Made by a program: the position numbers and the translations under genes
In this document: positions 12,005 through 22,831 of the stretch, in pieces
Numbering within the stretch: the stretch's first letter is position 1
How the letters are laid out: each line of letters starts with the position of its first letter
The notes under the pieces: model-generated
Told to the model about the DNA's origin: nothing
What the model saw: only the letters and a program-made list of their open reading frames with translations
Databases searched by the model: none
From: Lumbricus terrestris
Lineage: Eukaryota > Annelida > Clitellata > Crassiclitellata > Lumbricidae
Length of the DNA stretch: 64,000 bases
NCBI GenBank assembly: GCA_949752735.1
Contig: OX457037.1
Location: forward strand, 63,613,686-63,677,685
Direction of reading: 5' to 3'

Positions 12005-12720
12005 TGCACGGTAGCCGATTGGTTGGGGCACGGACATTTCCCCCTGGACAAACCCCCCCGGACAACAACCCCCCCGGACAACAACCCCCAGACAATTCCC
12101 CCCATAGGGTAGGACAATTCCCCCTGATAGAACATATTGCGTATAAGTGGTTGTACTATAAAACGCCGGTGCTAAGTACGCAAGTTAAATTGATTAAAAG
12201 AATTCTCGCTAAATTGAAGCCGGATTGATACAAAATTAATTTTACTTAAACGGAAGCTGGATTGATGAAAATGTTCTTGCATAAATTGGAGCTGGATTGA
12301 TGAAAATATTCTTGTTTAAATTGGAGCTGGATTGATGAAAATATTCTTGCTTAAATTGAAGCTGGATTGATGAAAATATGCTTGCTTAAATTGGAGCTGG
12401 ACGGATAAAAATAATTGTTATTTAATTAGAAGTTGGATGCAACAAATTTTTGAACTGAATAATTATCCTAAGTTTGAGCAAATTATACCTACAGAAATAG
12501 GCTATTTGCGCAGCAAGGGGGGAATTGTCCGGTGGGGTTAATGTCCTAGGCTAAATCAGGGGGGAATTGTCCGGGGGGTTATTGTCCGGGGGGTTATTGT
12601 CCGGGGTGGGGTTTTGTCCAGGGGGGAAATGTCCTACACTCGATTAGTTAGAGTGTAACCCATTCGATCCTCGTAACGGGCGGTTACTGCGGGATCTTCA
12701 CTAAGTCCTTCGCGCACAAT
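12005..12720 (+). other. tRNA-like sequence interrupted by a foldback element
   Basis: The flanks 12,005-12,024 and 12,641-12,720 correspond to the tRNA-like sequence intact at 55,383-55,480 in copy B. A TAGCCGATTGGTT box A-like piece and an ATTCGATCCTCG box B-like piece are separated by the insertion. It is probably a SINE head or a tRNA pseudogene. Confidence 0.5.
12025..12640. mobile_element. Foldback element with GGACATTTCCCCC ends
   Basis: Inverted ends contain GGACATTTCCCCCTGGACAA (12,032 on) and its inverse at 12,616-12,634. Both are followed by C-rich or G-rich repeats of GGACAACAACCCCCC. CGATTGGTT (12,016-12,024) and CGATTAGTT (12,641-12,649) make a 9-bp TSD with one mismatch. Copy B has the empty site CGATTGGTT at 55,398-55,406. 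The interior (12,190-12,430) is ATTGATGAAAATATTCTTGC and AAATTGGAGCTGGATT repeats, as in the giant foldback. Confidence 0.8.
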
Positions 12721-13039
12721 AATTGTTCTGCGATAATATTTTTCATTGAGGACCACATTTCAAAAACTCACTCAATTCACCGAGACACATGTTGAGAAAA
12801 ACCATTTTAGAGTTTAGCCTACTAAATCTGCATTCAGTCTTTACTAAATCTCACTAAATAATTTATTTATTCGTATAATTTATAGGCCTATCAACTGTAC
12901 TTACAAGCTACCCAAGCAATGCAAAAATCCAACCTGACAGCCTATCTACCAGTTGCTAATAATATTTTATTTGTTTGCAGTATTAGGCGAAAAGTCTGTC
13001 TTTACAGATAATCATCATAAGCTGTTTTTGAGATGCCTA

Positions 13040-14414
13040 GGGGAGAACAGGCACCCTTGATCCTCTTTTTAGATTTTTCTGAATTTAAGTGAATATATAA
13101 GCTTTAGTAAATATTTAAAGGTATCATTTGATAGAGAATTATGTTGCGCATCATCCAAGATATTTAATCCTCTAAATAAATTTCATTGACAAAAGATATT
13201 ACAGATTTAGTCGAGGTACCCAAAAGAGATCAAGGGTGCCCACAGGTTGGCACCCTTGATCCCCTATATTGGCACCCTTGATCCTATGTAGGAACCCTTG
13301 ATCTGCTATGTTGAAACATACTATAAAACAGGCTATTTTAATGAAAATAACAAAAGTGAGTGTAGAATTGACAATCAGAACACAAATCTTGCATTAACTC
13401 TAGCTTTTGGGTTAAACTTTATACAATTTTTTTTAATGAATTAGGCAAACTTAAAATCGGCCTATACATGGCAATGTGAATAAAAACCTGATCTTTGCTA
13501 AAATAGCAATTTTGTCAAACTTTATGCAGTTTTGCATTGAGCAGAAAGGTGTAAATACATGTAGGGGCCTTATAATGTAAAATATGACATGAGTCTCTAT
13601 TCTTTAGCTCCATCAGGAAAAAATCACCCATAGCATGCCCACAATGGGGTTGTTTAGAATCTTTCATGATCCAGACTCTTCATAATGTTTTATTTCGAAA
13701 TTTCCTATAATTGAAAAATATTGCTTCATTAAGTCAACAAGCTCATGGGCAGACAGATTAAAATTACTGTTTGCAGTCAACTGTGATCCTATGGCTATGC
13801 TGTAGATCATGGTCCTCCACAGAGCTCAGGAAAGATTGACCCGTAAATATATCTGAACACTGCCTACAATAAATTGCAAATTGTTTATAACAAATTCATA
13901 TGCGATATAATGATTTATTTTCGAGAAATGAAGCTTATGGTGCGCGCAAAGATTAATTAGGTTATCTTTGTATTCATAATTCGTCACGTGCGCACCATTA
14001 ATTTGGGGATCATGGGTGCACACGCATGCTAGGATCAAGGGTGCCTCACCATAGTCTTTTCACAAAAAATATTAAAACTTTATCATCGCTTCAAATATAT
14101 CGCCAAAAATATATCTGTATGGTAAGAATACTATTTTCTGTCCCAATATATGTAACGCAGATGACGAGATTTGAAGTAAGTTCCATTTTTTTATGTTCGT
14201 TAGATGAACGAAAAACTACAATTTTCGGCTATGAAATCATGTGACAGCTATAGAAGGTAAACAAAGAAATAATGAAAGCCCAAAACGCAGCCACATGCAA
14301 ATGATCACTATTATACATAGTCTGGTGCCCTGCCACAGTCAAGTAAGTAAGTAATTCCAGAGAAAACGTCAAAGGATCAAGGGTGCATCGGGATCAAGGG
14401 TGCCTGTTCTCCCC
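13040..14414. mobile_element. TA-flanked non-autonomous DNA transposon
   Basis: Inverted ends of at least 24 bp start GGGGAGAACAGGCACCCTTG at 13,040 and end inverted at 14,414, with TA on each side (13,038-13,039, 14,415-14,416). Copy B has the uninterrupted site GATGCCTACTTTAAGG at about 55,808-55,823. GGCACCCTTGATCC recurs near the left end, including a hairpin pair at 13,223-13,260 and further copies to 13,303, and GGATCAAGGGTGC recurs at the right end. There is no transposase. A TA duplication suggests the Tc1/mariner superfamily. Confidence 0.85.
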
Positions 14415-14639
14415 TACTTTAAGGCAACAAAAGATATACATGTACGAGGCCACGTGGTTTGTCAAGCTATATGCAATCAATGCTTCAATCTATATAAATA
14501 AAGAGAAGATTCTGTGTGTCTGTCTGTCTGTCTGTTTGTTCGGGATGCATTTCCACAGTTTTTGAGCTTTTCATTCCAAACCTTCACTGATGTGTAGGTC
14601 TCGGCATGAGACACAGAGTCGAGGGGTTTGGACAGCGGT

Positions 14640-15030
14640 ATTTTCGCGAATAAGAAGTAGAATAAGAATAATAATTATTGTATTTTCGTTCAGCAGAAGT
14701 AAAAGTAGAATAAAAATTATTTTGAGAACGAGAATAGAATAAGAAGTGGAATTAAGACCTTCAGTGAATAAGAATAAGAAGTTTAATTATTTTAAGAACG
14801 AGAATAGAATAAGAAGTGGAATTAAAACCTTTAGAAGCGAATAAGAATAAGAATTATAATTATTTTAAGAACGAGAATGGAATCAGAAGTGGAATTAGGA
14901 CCTTCAGAAGTGAACAAGAATAAGAAGTATAATTATTTTAAGAACGAGAATAGAATAAGAAGTGGAATTAAGACCTTCAGAAGCAAATAAGAATAAGAAG
15001 GATAAATATTTTTAGAACGAAAATGAAGAG
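14640..15030 (+). repeat. Minisatellite of about 60-bp units in the Helitron 5' part
   Basis: Five or so units containing AATAAGAATAAGAAGT, AATTATTTTAAGAACGAGAA and TAGAATAAGAAGTGGAATTA. A CTGT(CTGT)n microsatellite precedes it at about 14,515-14,538. Confidence 0.75.
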
Positions 15031-15688
15031 ACTTCTGACTTTTATGGACCGTGTTTTAGTATTGTGAGAAAACAGATTAATCTCAGAACAAAGAGACGTT
15101 TTACTTGTATACCCGGGGTCATAAATTATGACTCTAAACTAGTCTAAACCGGTTTTGGGTTAAGGGATATTGATATGCAAATTGTGGTAATGCAGGGCTG
15201 AGGTGATGACACCGTTCGTCTGAGGAAACCAGAGGCCGACCGGCAGAGTGACCAGAGGCCGACCGGCAGAGTGACCAGAGGAGTTAGGTATGGTTGGCCA
15301 GTGAATAGGGAGAGACAAGGGTCAGGCACCTGAGACTAAACAGAAGCAGTCAGCTGGCAGCAAGAGACTCTGTATCGGTGACGCTGGCTATGAAAAGGAG
15401 AATATGTTCGTCTCTGGTGTAGAGAAGAGCGCAGGATTGCCTTGGAGAGAGAAACCAGCAGAATTCCATGGCCAGCACCTGATTTAATATCCAGGGTGAA
15501 ATAATTATATTAGGCTGGCTTTTAAACAATTTATGTCGCAACATATTTTGAGGGCAAAGAACGAAACGGACCACTTTGTTTAATCTGAAGTAAAAATAAG
15601 CGTTAAAGTTTACAGTTAGCCCACAAAATATTCTCCTTGATAATATGCATTGTCATCTTTATTTAGGTCTGCAAAATCCTGTTAGTAG

Positions 15689-17120
15689 TGTAGCGTTTGT
15701 GGAAACGCTACAAATCTTACTTACTTTTATCTATATTGCGTATAACGCTTTTAGCTAATTCTATGCTGCACCAGAGCGAGGCTGCAGACAATGCGCCGAA
15801 CAGACACGTGACCTCTTGGCTGACGTGGCGAAAGCGCGGGCGCCGCTGATAGGCCAGGAGCGGCGCGTGACCTAAAACGGCGGTAAGAAGCCGTTTCTGA
15901 TTGGTTGTTGGGACAGAGAGAGTCAGTTGCCGAGAAGCCGTCGAACTGATGGGACCTGCGGAGGAAGAGGCAACCATTTTTGAGTAGAAATTTGATTTAA
16001 AACTAAGATTTTAAGCATATAAATTATAAGAAACACAACCAAATTAATAATTAAACGACGGCAAAGAATGATCGTCGCCTCCGGTGGAAGAAAAACCTCG
16101 GAAGAAGCAAACTAGCCTAAAATCCAGGGAAGTAACCATTATTAGCGTGAAGCGTGCTGAATCTGTAACCTAACCGATTGCAAGTTTAAGATGGCTGCCA
16201 CGTGCTAAAATAGATAATATTGGTTTAGCGCAGATCGGCAGATTAAACTGGCATTTGTATTACGGAACTGAATAGATTAAAATAGCTACTATAAATAGCG
16301 GCGAATTAGAAGAGTTGTTGTAGCATGAAGTACTGAAGTTAAGCAACTGCATCTTTTATAATTAACTAAGAACTCTACCGGATTTTGCTGTAGTAGTTAC
16401 GAAACAGAAACATAGACGGTAGTTGACTCGAATGTAGGAATTGAACTGTCAGGTAGGAGTGATGCCAATTGTGTAGTAACAGTTCGTGTGTATTGTCGAT
16501 TCTGAGAAATGTCTAGTGCGAACTGATAGAGATAGTAGAAAAGACTGTATTTGCACAGGTCACTGTTAATTATATGTTAGTTAAGTACTCGTTACAAGAA
16601 TAAATAAGGTGTTACATATCTAAGCAACGAAGGTGATTATCTGAGTAAATTGAAACTAAGGGTAAATAAGAATAGTTCCATGTCACGTGTAAACTCTTCA
16701 AGTGGGGACGCCCCGGAGGAATCAGACAGTTCTGAAGAAGGAGGTTCAGGTAGAGAAGTTGAAACATTTGTGGAGCGACCTAGAAATAAGACCAGGTACC
16801 ACCCACTAATTCTCCAGGAAACTGATGACCTTTCACTCAAATCTGCCGAAAGGGGCATGAACCCAGACGAGCACCGACGCGAGGGTGCTGTTGCCAGTCG
16901 ACCAACAGCCACGGAGATATGTAGTCCCGGCCCTGGTATCCGTGAATTTACAGAGCGCAGACGTCCCTCCCTGTCACCCAGACCTGAAGTCCCCGAGTGC
17001 ATGTTCCTGTCGCCCCGGCAGTACGCCGCAGCGCTAGCAGGGGGTGCTGGAAGTGAGCAAGTAAGTGAGGCGGCCATTGCACGAGCTCCTGCCCCTCTAG
17101 CGGCTAGGGCGGGCGTTACA
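15689..17120 (+). repeat. 5' LTR of an LTR retrotransposon
   Basis: 1432 bp, TGTAGCG...GTTACA. It is the direct repeat of 29,673-31,104, with the same length and 11 mismatches counted by eye (about 0.8 percent). GTAG lies just outside each LTR (15,685-15,688, 31,105-31,108), a 4-bp TSD. It contains an open reading frame from 16,650 that runs through the LTR end into gag. Confidence 0.92.
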
Positions 17121-19109
17121 AATGGTTCCAGAAGTGGGGTCGAAGTGGAACAAGGGGAACCGGTGGAACAGGTGGAACCAAGGGAGACAGGAAGGGAAAA
17201 AATTCCTAGAGATAGAATGAGGTGGAAAGAGGAAGCAATGACTTATTATGGCGCTAGACCAAAATGTCCTTCAGACTACCCTGTTGCAGATACAATTGAT
17301 GCAGGTTTTGATTTTGAATTTTATATGAGAGCTGAACCAATGAGGATGACTAATAGAAAACTTGGAGGAAATAATTATGAAAGTGAAGGTTCGGAGGTAA
17401 CTGATTTGCGACCCTTGCATAATGTTTTGTTACATCCTAACATGTTGAATTTGGATAAAGGTTGTGCTGGGATTTTTGCTAACTCTGAGTGTATAGTTTC
17501 AGATATGGAGGATGGGGATTCGGCGCTGCCGAGGGAACTGGGACTCCCGACTTCGGATGCACATCCCGGGCACCCAACCCTCGTCCACCCTCGGGCTACC
17601 ACCTTCCCACCACCGCCTCCCTCGTCGCACCCTTTCGTCGTCCGAGTCCCTCTGGCTCCGACCCTGAACTCCTCTCCACCTGCTCCTGTCAAGGTGGGAA
17701 GAAACACAATCGGTGGTGTCTTCGAGTCGAATCCTGGAGTGAGAACAGTCACCCCAGTCACAGCCTCGGTGTGCAAACTGTCCGCATCCTTCGTGTTGTC
17801 GACTCAGTCAATCATGTCGACCATGTCCTCGTCGTTGAAACCACAGGTTACACAAAGTTCTGCATACCTGCCTCCGAACTCCGGTCCTTCAGCTCACCTG
17901 CCATGTTGTCGACCAACAACCGCTCTGTGGCATCCAGCTTCCGCCTACGATGAACGATTCTGGGTAACCACAAGAGCACCTCAGAACAACCCGGAAACGA
18001 AGTTCCATGTTGTGTCCACATCCGGGAGCGAAAACAACCAGTTCCAGTTCGAACAGTATGCTGAACCGTCTACAGCTGAACCTCATCCAACGATCCAAGG
18101 TCGTCTTCAGCCGAGTACGACCCCAACCTCGTCGGTCACTGTGCAGTCCCAACCACACGTGAGCAGAACTGTTGATTCGAAGTTTAAACAGTATATGAAA
18201 CTGGACAGGTACAATGGAAAGACATCTGTCGAAACTTTCCTAAAGAAATTCGAGATCGGCGCGAACGGAAATGACTGGTCGGATGGAGAAAAATTCGCTC
18301 AGCTGACCGGTGTCCTGACCGAATCATCTGATCAACTTCTCTACGAGTTCGGCTCCGAAACCGTAGCGACCTGGTCTGACCCGGTCGATCGACTGAGACC
18401 GAGAGACTTAGCACTGAAAATCCGTGAGAAACAGTCGAACACTCTAGACAATGCCTACAAGACTGTCATGTGTCTAGACGGTTACCGCCGGGCTGATGAT
18501 GACAGCCGTGATCGTGAAGAGCGTCGGCCCAGCGGTGTAAAAACAGTAACGGAAACGAATCCCACCTCGGATGGACATCAGAGACAGTTCCATGAAAATG
18601 TACTGTGGCATGTGGGACTTAACTGGATTCTGGTGGGAAGTCGTCAGCTCCATGTCCACCGGAAGCGTCGCCCTGCGCAGTGTCGTCGGGTCACCGTTTC
18701 AACCGCTGCCTTAGTGTCTTCGAACCGCAAAGTAGACGAAAAGACTTCAGTGAGGCGTCCGAATCCAAAAGTCGCTGGAAAATCCTGTGTTGTTCCGCTA
18801 GCATCAGTCGAGGCAGAAACACTACACCCAGAAGGAGTTCCTGTTCCAGCCAGTCATGGGGGGAAGATCGACCAGCCTAAGGTGGTGGCCCGAGTCCCGC
18901 CTCGTCGGGGTGTGCATCTGCCCTCCCACTTCGCCAGCCCCACTCGCGGTGGAATGTGGCCTCTACCGACTTCCGTCGGGCCTCGTGGTGCGAACATGCA
19001 TCCTTTCTCTGGTCTCGCCGCCTATCGAGACAAGGAGAGGAAAAGCACCAGAGTCCCTAAGAATCGTCACTTTCTGTCGAGAGGCACCATTCCTCACCAT
19101 CGCTGGTGA
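16650..19109 (+). CDS. Gag-like ORF starting inside the 5' LTR
   Basis: An 819-codon open frame. The first 157 residues or so lie within the LTR and are acidic, Ser- and Pro-rich. A Pro/Ser/Thr-rich middle follows. Near residue 510-570 it has a capsid-like start, KLDRYNGKTSVETFLKKFE, followed by W-D-E/K-F-L spacing, as in Ty3/gypsy Gag. LALKIREKQSNTLDNAYKTV then resembles the capsid end, but the usual middle of the domain is missing, so the capsid seems internally deleted. The zinc knuckle expected after it is not readable in this frame. Gag packages retrotransposon RNA into cytoplasmic particles. The first methionines may not be the true start. MSRVNSSSG (16,680) and MRWKEEAM (17,217, after the LTR) are alternatives. 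Retained openness in both LTRs supports coding. Confidence 0.65.
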   Translation: MKLRVNKNSSMSRVNSSSGDAPEESDSSEEGGSGREVETFVERPRNKTRYHPLILQETDDLSLKSAERGMNPDEHRREGAVASRPTATEICSPGPGIREFTERRRPSLSPRPEVPECMFLSPRQYAAALAGGAGSEQVSEAAIARAPAPLAARAGVTNGSRSGVEVEQGEPVEQVEPRETGREKIPRDRMRWKEEAMTYYGARPKCPSDYPVADTIDAGFDFEFYMRAEPMRMTNRKLGGNNYESEGSEVTDLRPLHNVLLHPNMLNLDKGCAGIFANSECIVSDMEDGDSALPRELGLPTSDAHPGHPTLVHPRATTFPPPPPSSHPFVVRVPLAPTLNSSPPAPVKVGRNTIGGVFESNPGVRTVTPVTASVCKLSASFVLSTQSIMSTMSSSLKPQVTQSSAYLPPNSGPSAHLPCCRPTTALWHPASAYDERFWVTTRAPQNNPETKFHVVSTSGSENNQFQFEQYAEPSTAEPHPTIQGRLQPSTTPTSSVTVQSQPHVSRTVDSKFKQYMKLDRYNGKTSVETFLKKFEIGANGNDWSDGEKFAQLTGVLTESSDQLLYEFGSETVATWSDPVDRLRPRDLALKIREKQSNTLDNAYKTVMCLDGYRRADDDSRDREERRPSGVKTVTETNPTSDGHQRQFHENVLWHVGLNWILVGSRQLHVHRKRRPAQCRRVTVSTAALVSSNRKVDEKTSVRRPNPKVAGKSCVVPLASVEAETLHPEGVPVPASHGGKIDQPKVVARVPPRRGVHLPSHFASPTRGGMWPLPTSVGPRGANMHPFSGLAAYRDKERKSTRVPKNRHFLSRGTIPHHRW
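17123..17139 (+). other. Candidate tRNA primer binding site
   Basis: TGGTTCCAGAAGTGGGG starts 2 nt past the 5' LTR. The TGG start pairs with the CCA end of a tRNA. Which tRNA was not determined. Confidence 0.55.
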
Positions 19110-19499
19110 GATCACAAGGAAATCTTCGTGCAGCCTTGGGGTTATAGAGGGTAAAGTAGTGTAATGTGATGGTAACGTCGCGTAATGGCGACGAGTAGAG
19201 ACTGTGGCGAGAAGCCTAGGTTTTAGTTCCTTTGGATGAATAAAATGTTTAGTTTTTAACTTTGATCTAGGTTAGATCATTGGGGGTAGATTAGAATTGT
19301 TTACTGTGTGTTTTATTGCATTGTTGTCTTTATTGCCACAGAAGAAAGGCAAAATGTTGTGCTTGCATGTTATTTTAAAGTTTGATGTGCATAACCTTGA
19401 TTGCAGATTAAATTTTGAATCTACAATGTGCTGGATTAGGAGCAAATTGCATTTGCGCATTGATTGAAAAGCAGTCTGCTAGGATTTGGTGAATTATCC

Positions 19500-20620
19500 T
19501 GATGTATGCATTGGCCTGAGTAGTCGGTAAGTGAGTAAGTTGTAGACTAGTAGGCAGGCTGATGTTGTTGCAGGCATCGGGGATTGCATGCGAAGGTGAG
19601 GCTAAGGACCTGTTATTTGGTAAGAGCGGTAATCCGTCCAATCGTCGCTATTGGTTGCTCAAGTGGACTTCCTGTGTGGAAGGGTGATGTAGAGGTCATG
19701 GTTTAGGTCATGGAGTAAATCTGTCCTAGTTATGCATTAGGTACGCTTCACTGAGCGGTAAGGCCTGGTGTAGGTAGCTTCAGCCTTCATGTAATGTGTC
19801 TTGCCTGTAATAATGATTGGTGCCAATGTCTATGATTTTTATCTTACTGAGAGAGTACTGCTGTGGAAATGGCTTGACATAGGATAATAGAATTCTTAAA
19901 GAGCACTGCATACATTCAGGATTGCTGGTGATACTTAGCTATCTGTCTTGTTGAATAATAGTCTAAATTCTTATATAAAAGGTCGTTGTAAAGATTAGCT
20001 TTTGGATTAAGCAGTGACTAGGAAACAGTAGTTGTAATTGATTAGGAGTCTAAGGTGTGTATTGCCCTGAGGAAGTTAAGTAAGCAAATCAGTGGTAAAC
20101 TTGTGGGTAGACTGAAGTTGTTGCAGGCATTGAGGGTTGCATAGAAGAGGAGGCTGGTGGTCTGTTAGTTAGATGAGCTGTAATCCGTCCAGTCGTAGTT
20201 ATTGGTTGCTCGAGAGTTTTCCTGTGTGGGAATGAATGTGATGTACTCTTTCCGGTGGTGGGAATGAATGTGAACTTTTTCCTGTCTGGAAATGAATGAG
20301 ACGTACTCTTTCCGTTGGTGGAAATGGATGTGAACTTCTTCCTGTGTGGAAATGATGGTGATGTACTCTTTCCGTTGGTGGAAATGAATGTGAACTTGTT
20401 CCTGTGTGGAATTGATGGTGATATATTCTTTCCGTTGGTGAAAATGGTGTACTTTGTCCTGTGTGGACTTCCTGTGTGGAAAGGTGATGTAGAGGTAACA
20501 GCGTAGGTCATGGAGTCAATCCGTCCTAGTGGTCATAGGTACGCTTCGCTAAGCGGTAAGGCCCTATGTAGCTGGTTCAAGCCTTGATGTAACGTGTTGT
20601 GCCTGCAATAATGTGTCAGC
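19500..20620 (+). repeat. Duplicated block with an internal TTCCTGTGTGGAAATG array
   Basis: Positions 19,540-19,810 recur at 20,110-20,620: shared text includes GTAGACT(A/G)...GTTGTTGCAGGCAT, TTGGTTGCTC and GGTACGCTTC. The second copy holds about seven half-units (20,215-20,480) of CCTGTGTGGAAATGATGGTG and CTTTCCGTTGGTGGAAATG. Non-coding, internal to the LTR element. Confidence 0.7.
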
Positions 20621-21057
20621 TACTGATGTTGAGGATTTGTGCTTGCTGGTAGTTAACTTTGGGGCTGGATACATAATGATGGAAGATGATTCATCTTTGG
20701 TTTAGTTGGCTTTTGGATAGAAAACTGCTTTAAGTCAAAATTGCCTTAGGTTTCGTGCTAGTCTAAGTTTGTCGTTAATGTTAGAGGATGGGCAAGATGG
20801 CGGTGGACTGATGGTGGCGTGACCGAAGTAATCGATCAAATTATGATTTAAAATCTCGATTAAGCAATGTAAAACTGTGAAAAACGTTTGGATGCTGTAT
20901 CATACTGACAGTCTCGGAATACTTTTAAAATTCTGAGGAATTACATGTACATTGCTGGAGGAATTCGAACTTTTATCAACTACGCATCTGCACGGCCACA
21001 CCTTGTCTACACGCCTATAACACGTAAGGACTATCTACTGCGGTTTAACCCAAGAAT

Positions 21058-21891
21058 ATGGCTAAAAGATTGGCTAAAGTTGACGAACTATCTGAGTTAA
21101 TCGTTGACGATAAAATACTAAATATTCTACTTGACCGCCTGTCCACACTTCTCATTCCCTTGATGAAATCCCTCGTCAAGGAACTCGCAGCGGAGGTGAC
21201 TGCGGACGTGACCACCTCAATTACCCAGAACATGGAAACAACTAAAATAGAAACCTTCGCTAAACTCGACGAATCCCTCCGTGTAATCAGCGACCAGGTA
21301 ACCACCATCAAATCTTCCACGAAAGTACTCGAAGCAAAAGTTGATGATCTTGAGAGACATGCTCGCTAAAACAACCTGATCTTCCATGGAGTACCGGCCT
21401 GCTCATCTGACGATATCGGTACTGGACTTCAATCTCAGAACCAGTATCACACTGAAACCGAAAGCGAAAGAGCACTCACCAATGGAATCATCCGACTTTG
21501 TCGAGACCGTCTTAACCTGCATCTCACTGATCACGACATCAATACGACCCATCGTCTGCCAGGCAACAAGAAATCGCCTCTCAAACCCGTCATCGTCAGC
21601 TTCACTACTCGCAGAGTAAGAAACGAAGTCTTCAAAGCTAAGAAACTTCTGAGTCAACAGCCAGCCTCCAACCCTTCTCACCTGGAGTACCCCAAGATTT
21701 ACATCAATGAACATCTCACCGCCAACGCTGCCTTCCTATACTCTTCTGCGCGAGCTATGGTAAAGGAGAAGACCATCGCTTCATCATGGTCATACGGTGG
21801 TAACATCTACGTTAAGAAGTCACTCACGGCCGGCGTTGCTCCGATGAAGATATCATCGATGGATGACCTCAACAAACTCGTTCCAAAGTAA
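21058..21891 (+). pseudogene. LINE ORF1 protein (coiled coil, RRM, CTD) with one stop
   Basis: 278 codons interrupted by a single TAA at 21,367-21,369. Residues 1-100 are rich in heptads (LDRLSTLLIPLMKSL, VTTIKSSTKVLEAKVDDLER), a coiled coil that would form trimers. Downstream, NNLIFHGVPA is the start of the RRM-like nucleic-acid binding domain and YINEHLTANAAFLYSSAR is the C-terminal domain. This is the RNA-binding ORF1p arrangement of L1 and some CR1-clade elements, a chaperone in the LINE ribonucleoprotein. The stop sits just before NNLIF, where related proteins have R or Q, so a point mutation is likely. Confidence 0.8.
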
Positions 21892-21944
21892 CGATCATAT
21901 TCCATTATCTTATCGATCTGTCGATCTGTTATCTCTATTATATC

Positions 21945-22520
21945 CGACCTTACTGGTCGTTCAAAGTTTACTGACGAGATCGTTTAGCTCTAGTGCATAT
22001 CGATCGGTTTGACTATTACTTCCATTGTGCATATTTTCTTAACTATATATATTATGCTCATGTTGCAGATACATTATATACGACCCTACTGGTCGTTCAA
22101 TGCTTTTTGACGAGACCATTTATTTCTAATTGCGCATTGATCGGTTTGACTATTACTTCCATTGTGCATATTCTCTTAACTATAATATATCTTATGCTCA
22201 TGTTGTAGGCACATGCCTGCACCCAATGCATTAAGCATTTTATTACTTTGTGCGCATTGATAGGGTCGGATTGACCATCACTGTTATTGTGCATATAGGC
22301 CTACTCTGAACTATCTTACGCTGATGTTGTGGTCTCATACCTGCACCCGATGCAATTAATCGTTTTAATAGTTTATTGGTTCCAGTGCACACTAATAAGG
22401 TCGGATTGACCATCACTGCTTTTGTGCATAATTTATGTATACACATTATCTTTTGCTTATGTTGTGGTCATGTGCCTGCACTAGATGCAATTAGTCATTT
22501 TACTAGCTTTATGGTTGTAA
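21945..22520 (+). repeat. Tandem repeats between LINE ORF1 and ORF2
   Basis: Four to five diverged units of about 120-150 bp. Recurrent pieces are CGACCCTACTGGTCGTTCAA, GATCGGTTTGACTATTACTT (later GGTCGGATTGACCATCACTG), TTGTGCATA and CTTATGCTCATGTTG. Confidence 0.75.
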
Positions 22521-22831
22521 GTTTATCGCACTAAGCTGTCGACTCATCGATTAATTCGCCTAGACATTGTGTACTTTTTTTCGTCTGGCATATTATGACT
22601 ATACTGACTGTCGATGATTTGTTCTGTTAATCTGCAGCGTCCTCTGTTTTCGAGTGTCATTCTTTTGCTTAAACTATTTGTTCAGCAAAAGTGAATGTAT
22701 GCCATTGCCATTGCTTTGATTATTTAATTTGTTCTACCGTGTCGATTACTTGGTCAGCTGCCACTCGTTTCTATTTCACTCCTTTCTTTTCTTTTCTTTT
22801 TTCTCTTTTGTTTCTTTCCCCCATTGTGTTT

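Noticed and set aside
16637..17077. Antisense frame across the LTR, 146 codons
   Set aside because: Mirror of the gag-like frame. The sense strand continues into gag while this one ends in the LTR.
20089..20511. 140-codon minus-strand Thr/Ser/His-rich frame
   Set aside because: Translation of a tandem repeat array. The periodic sequence explains the openness.
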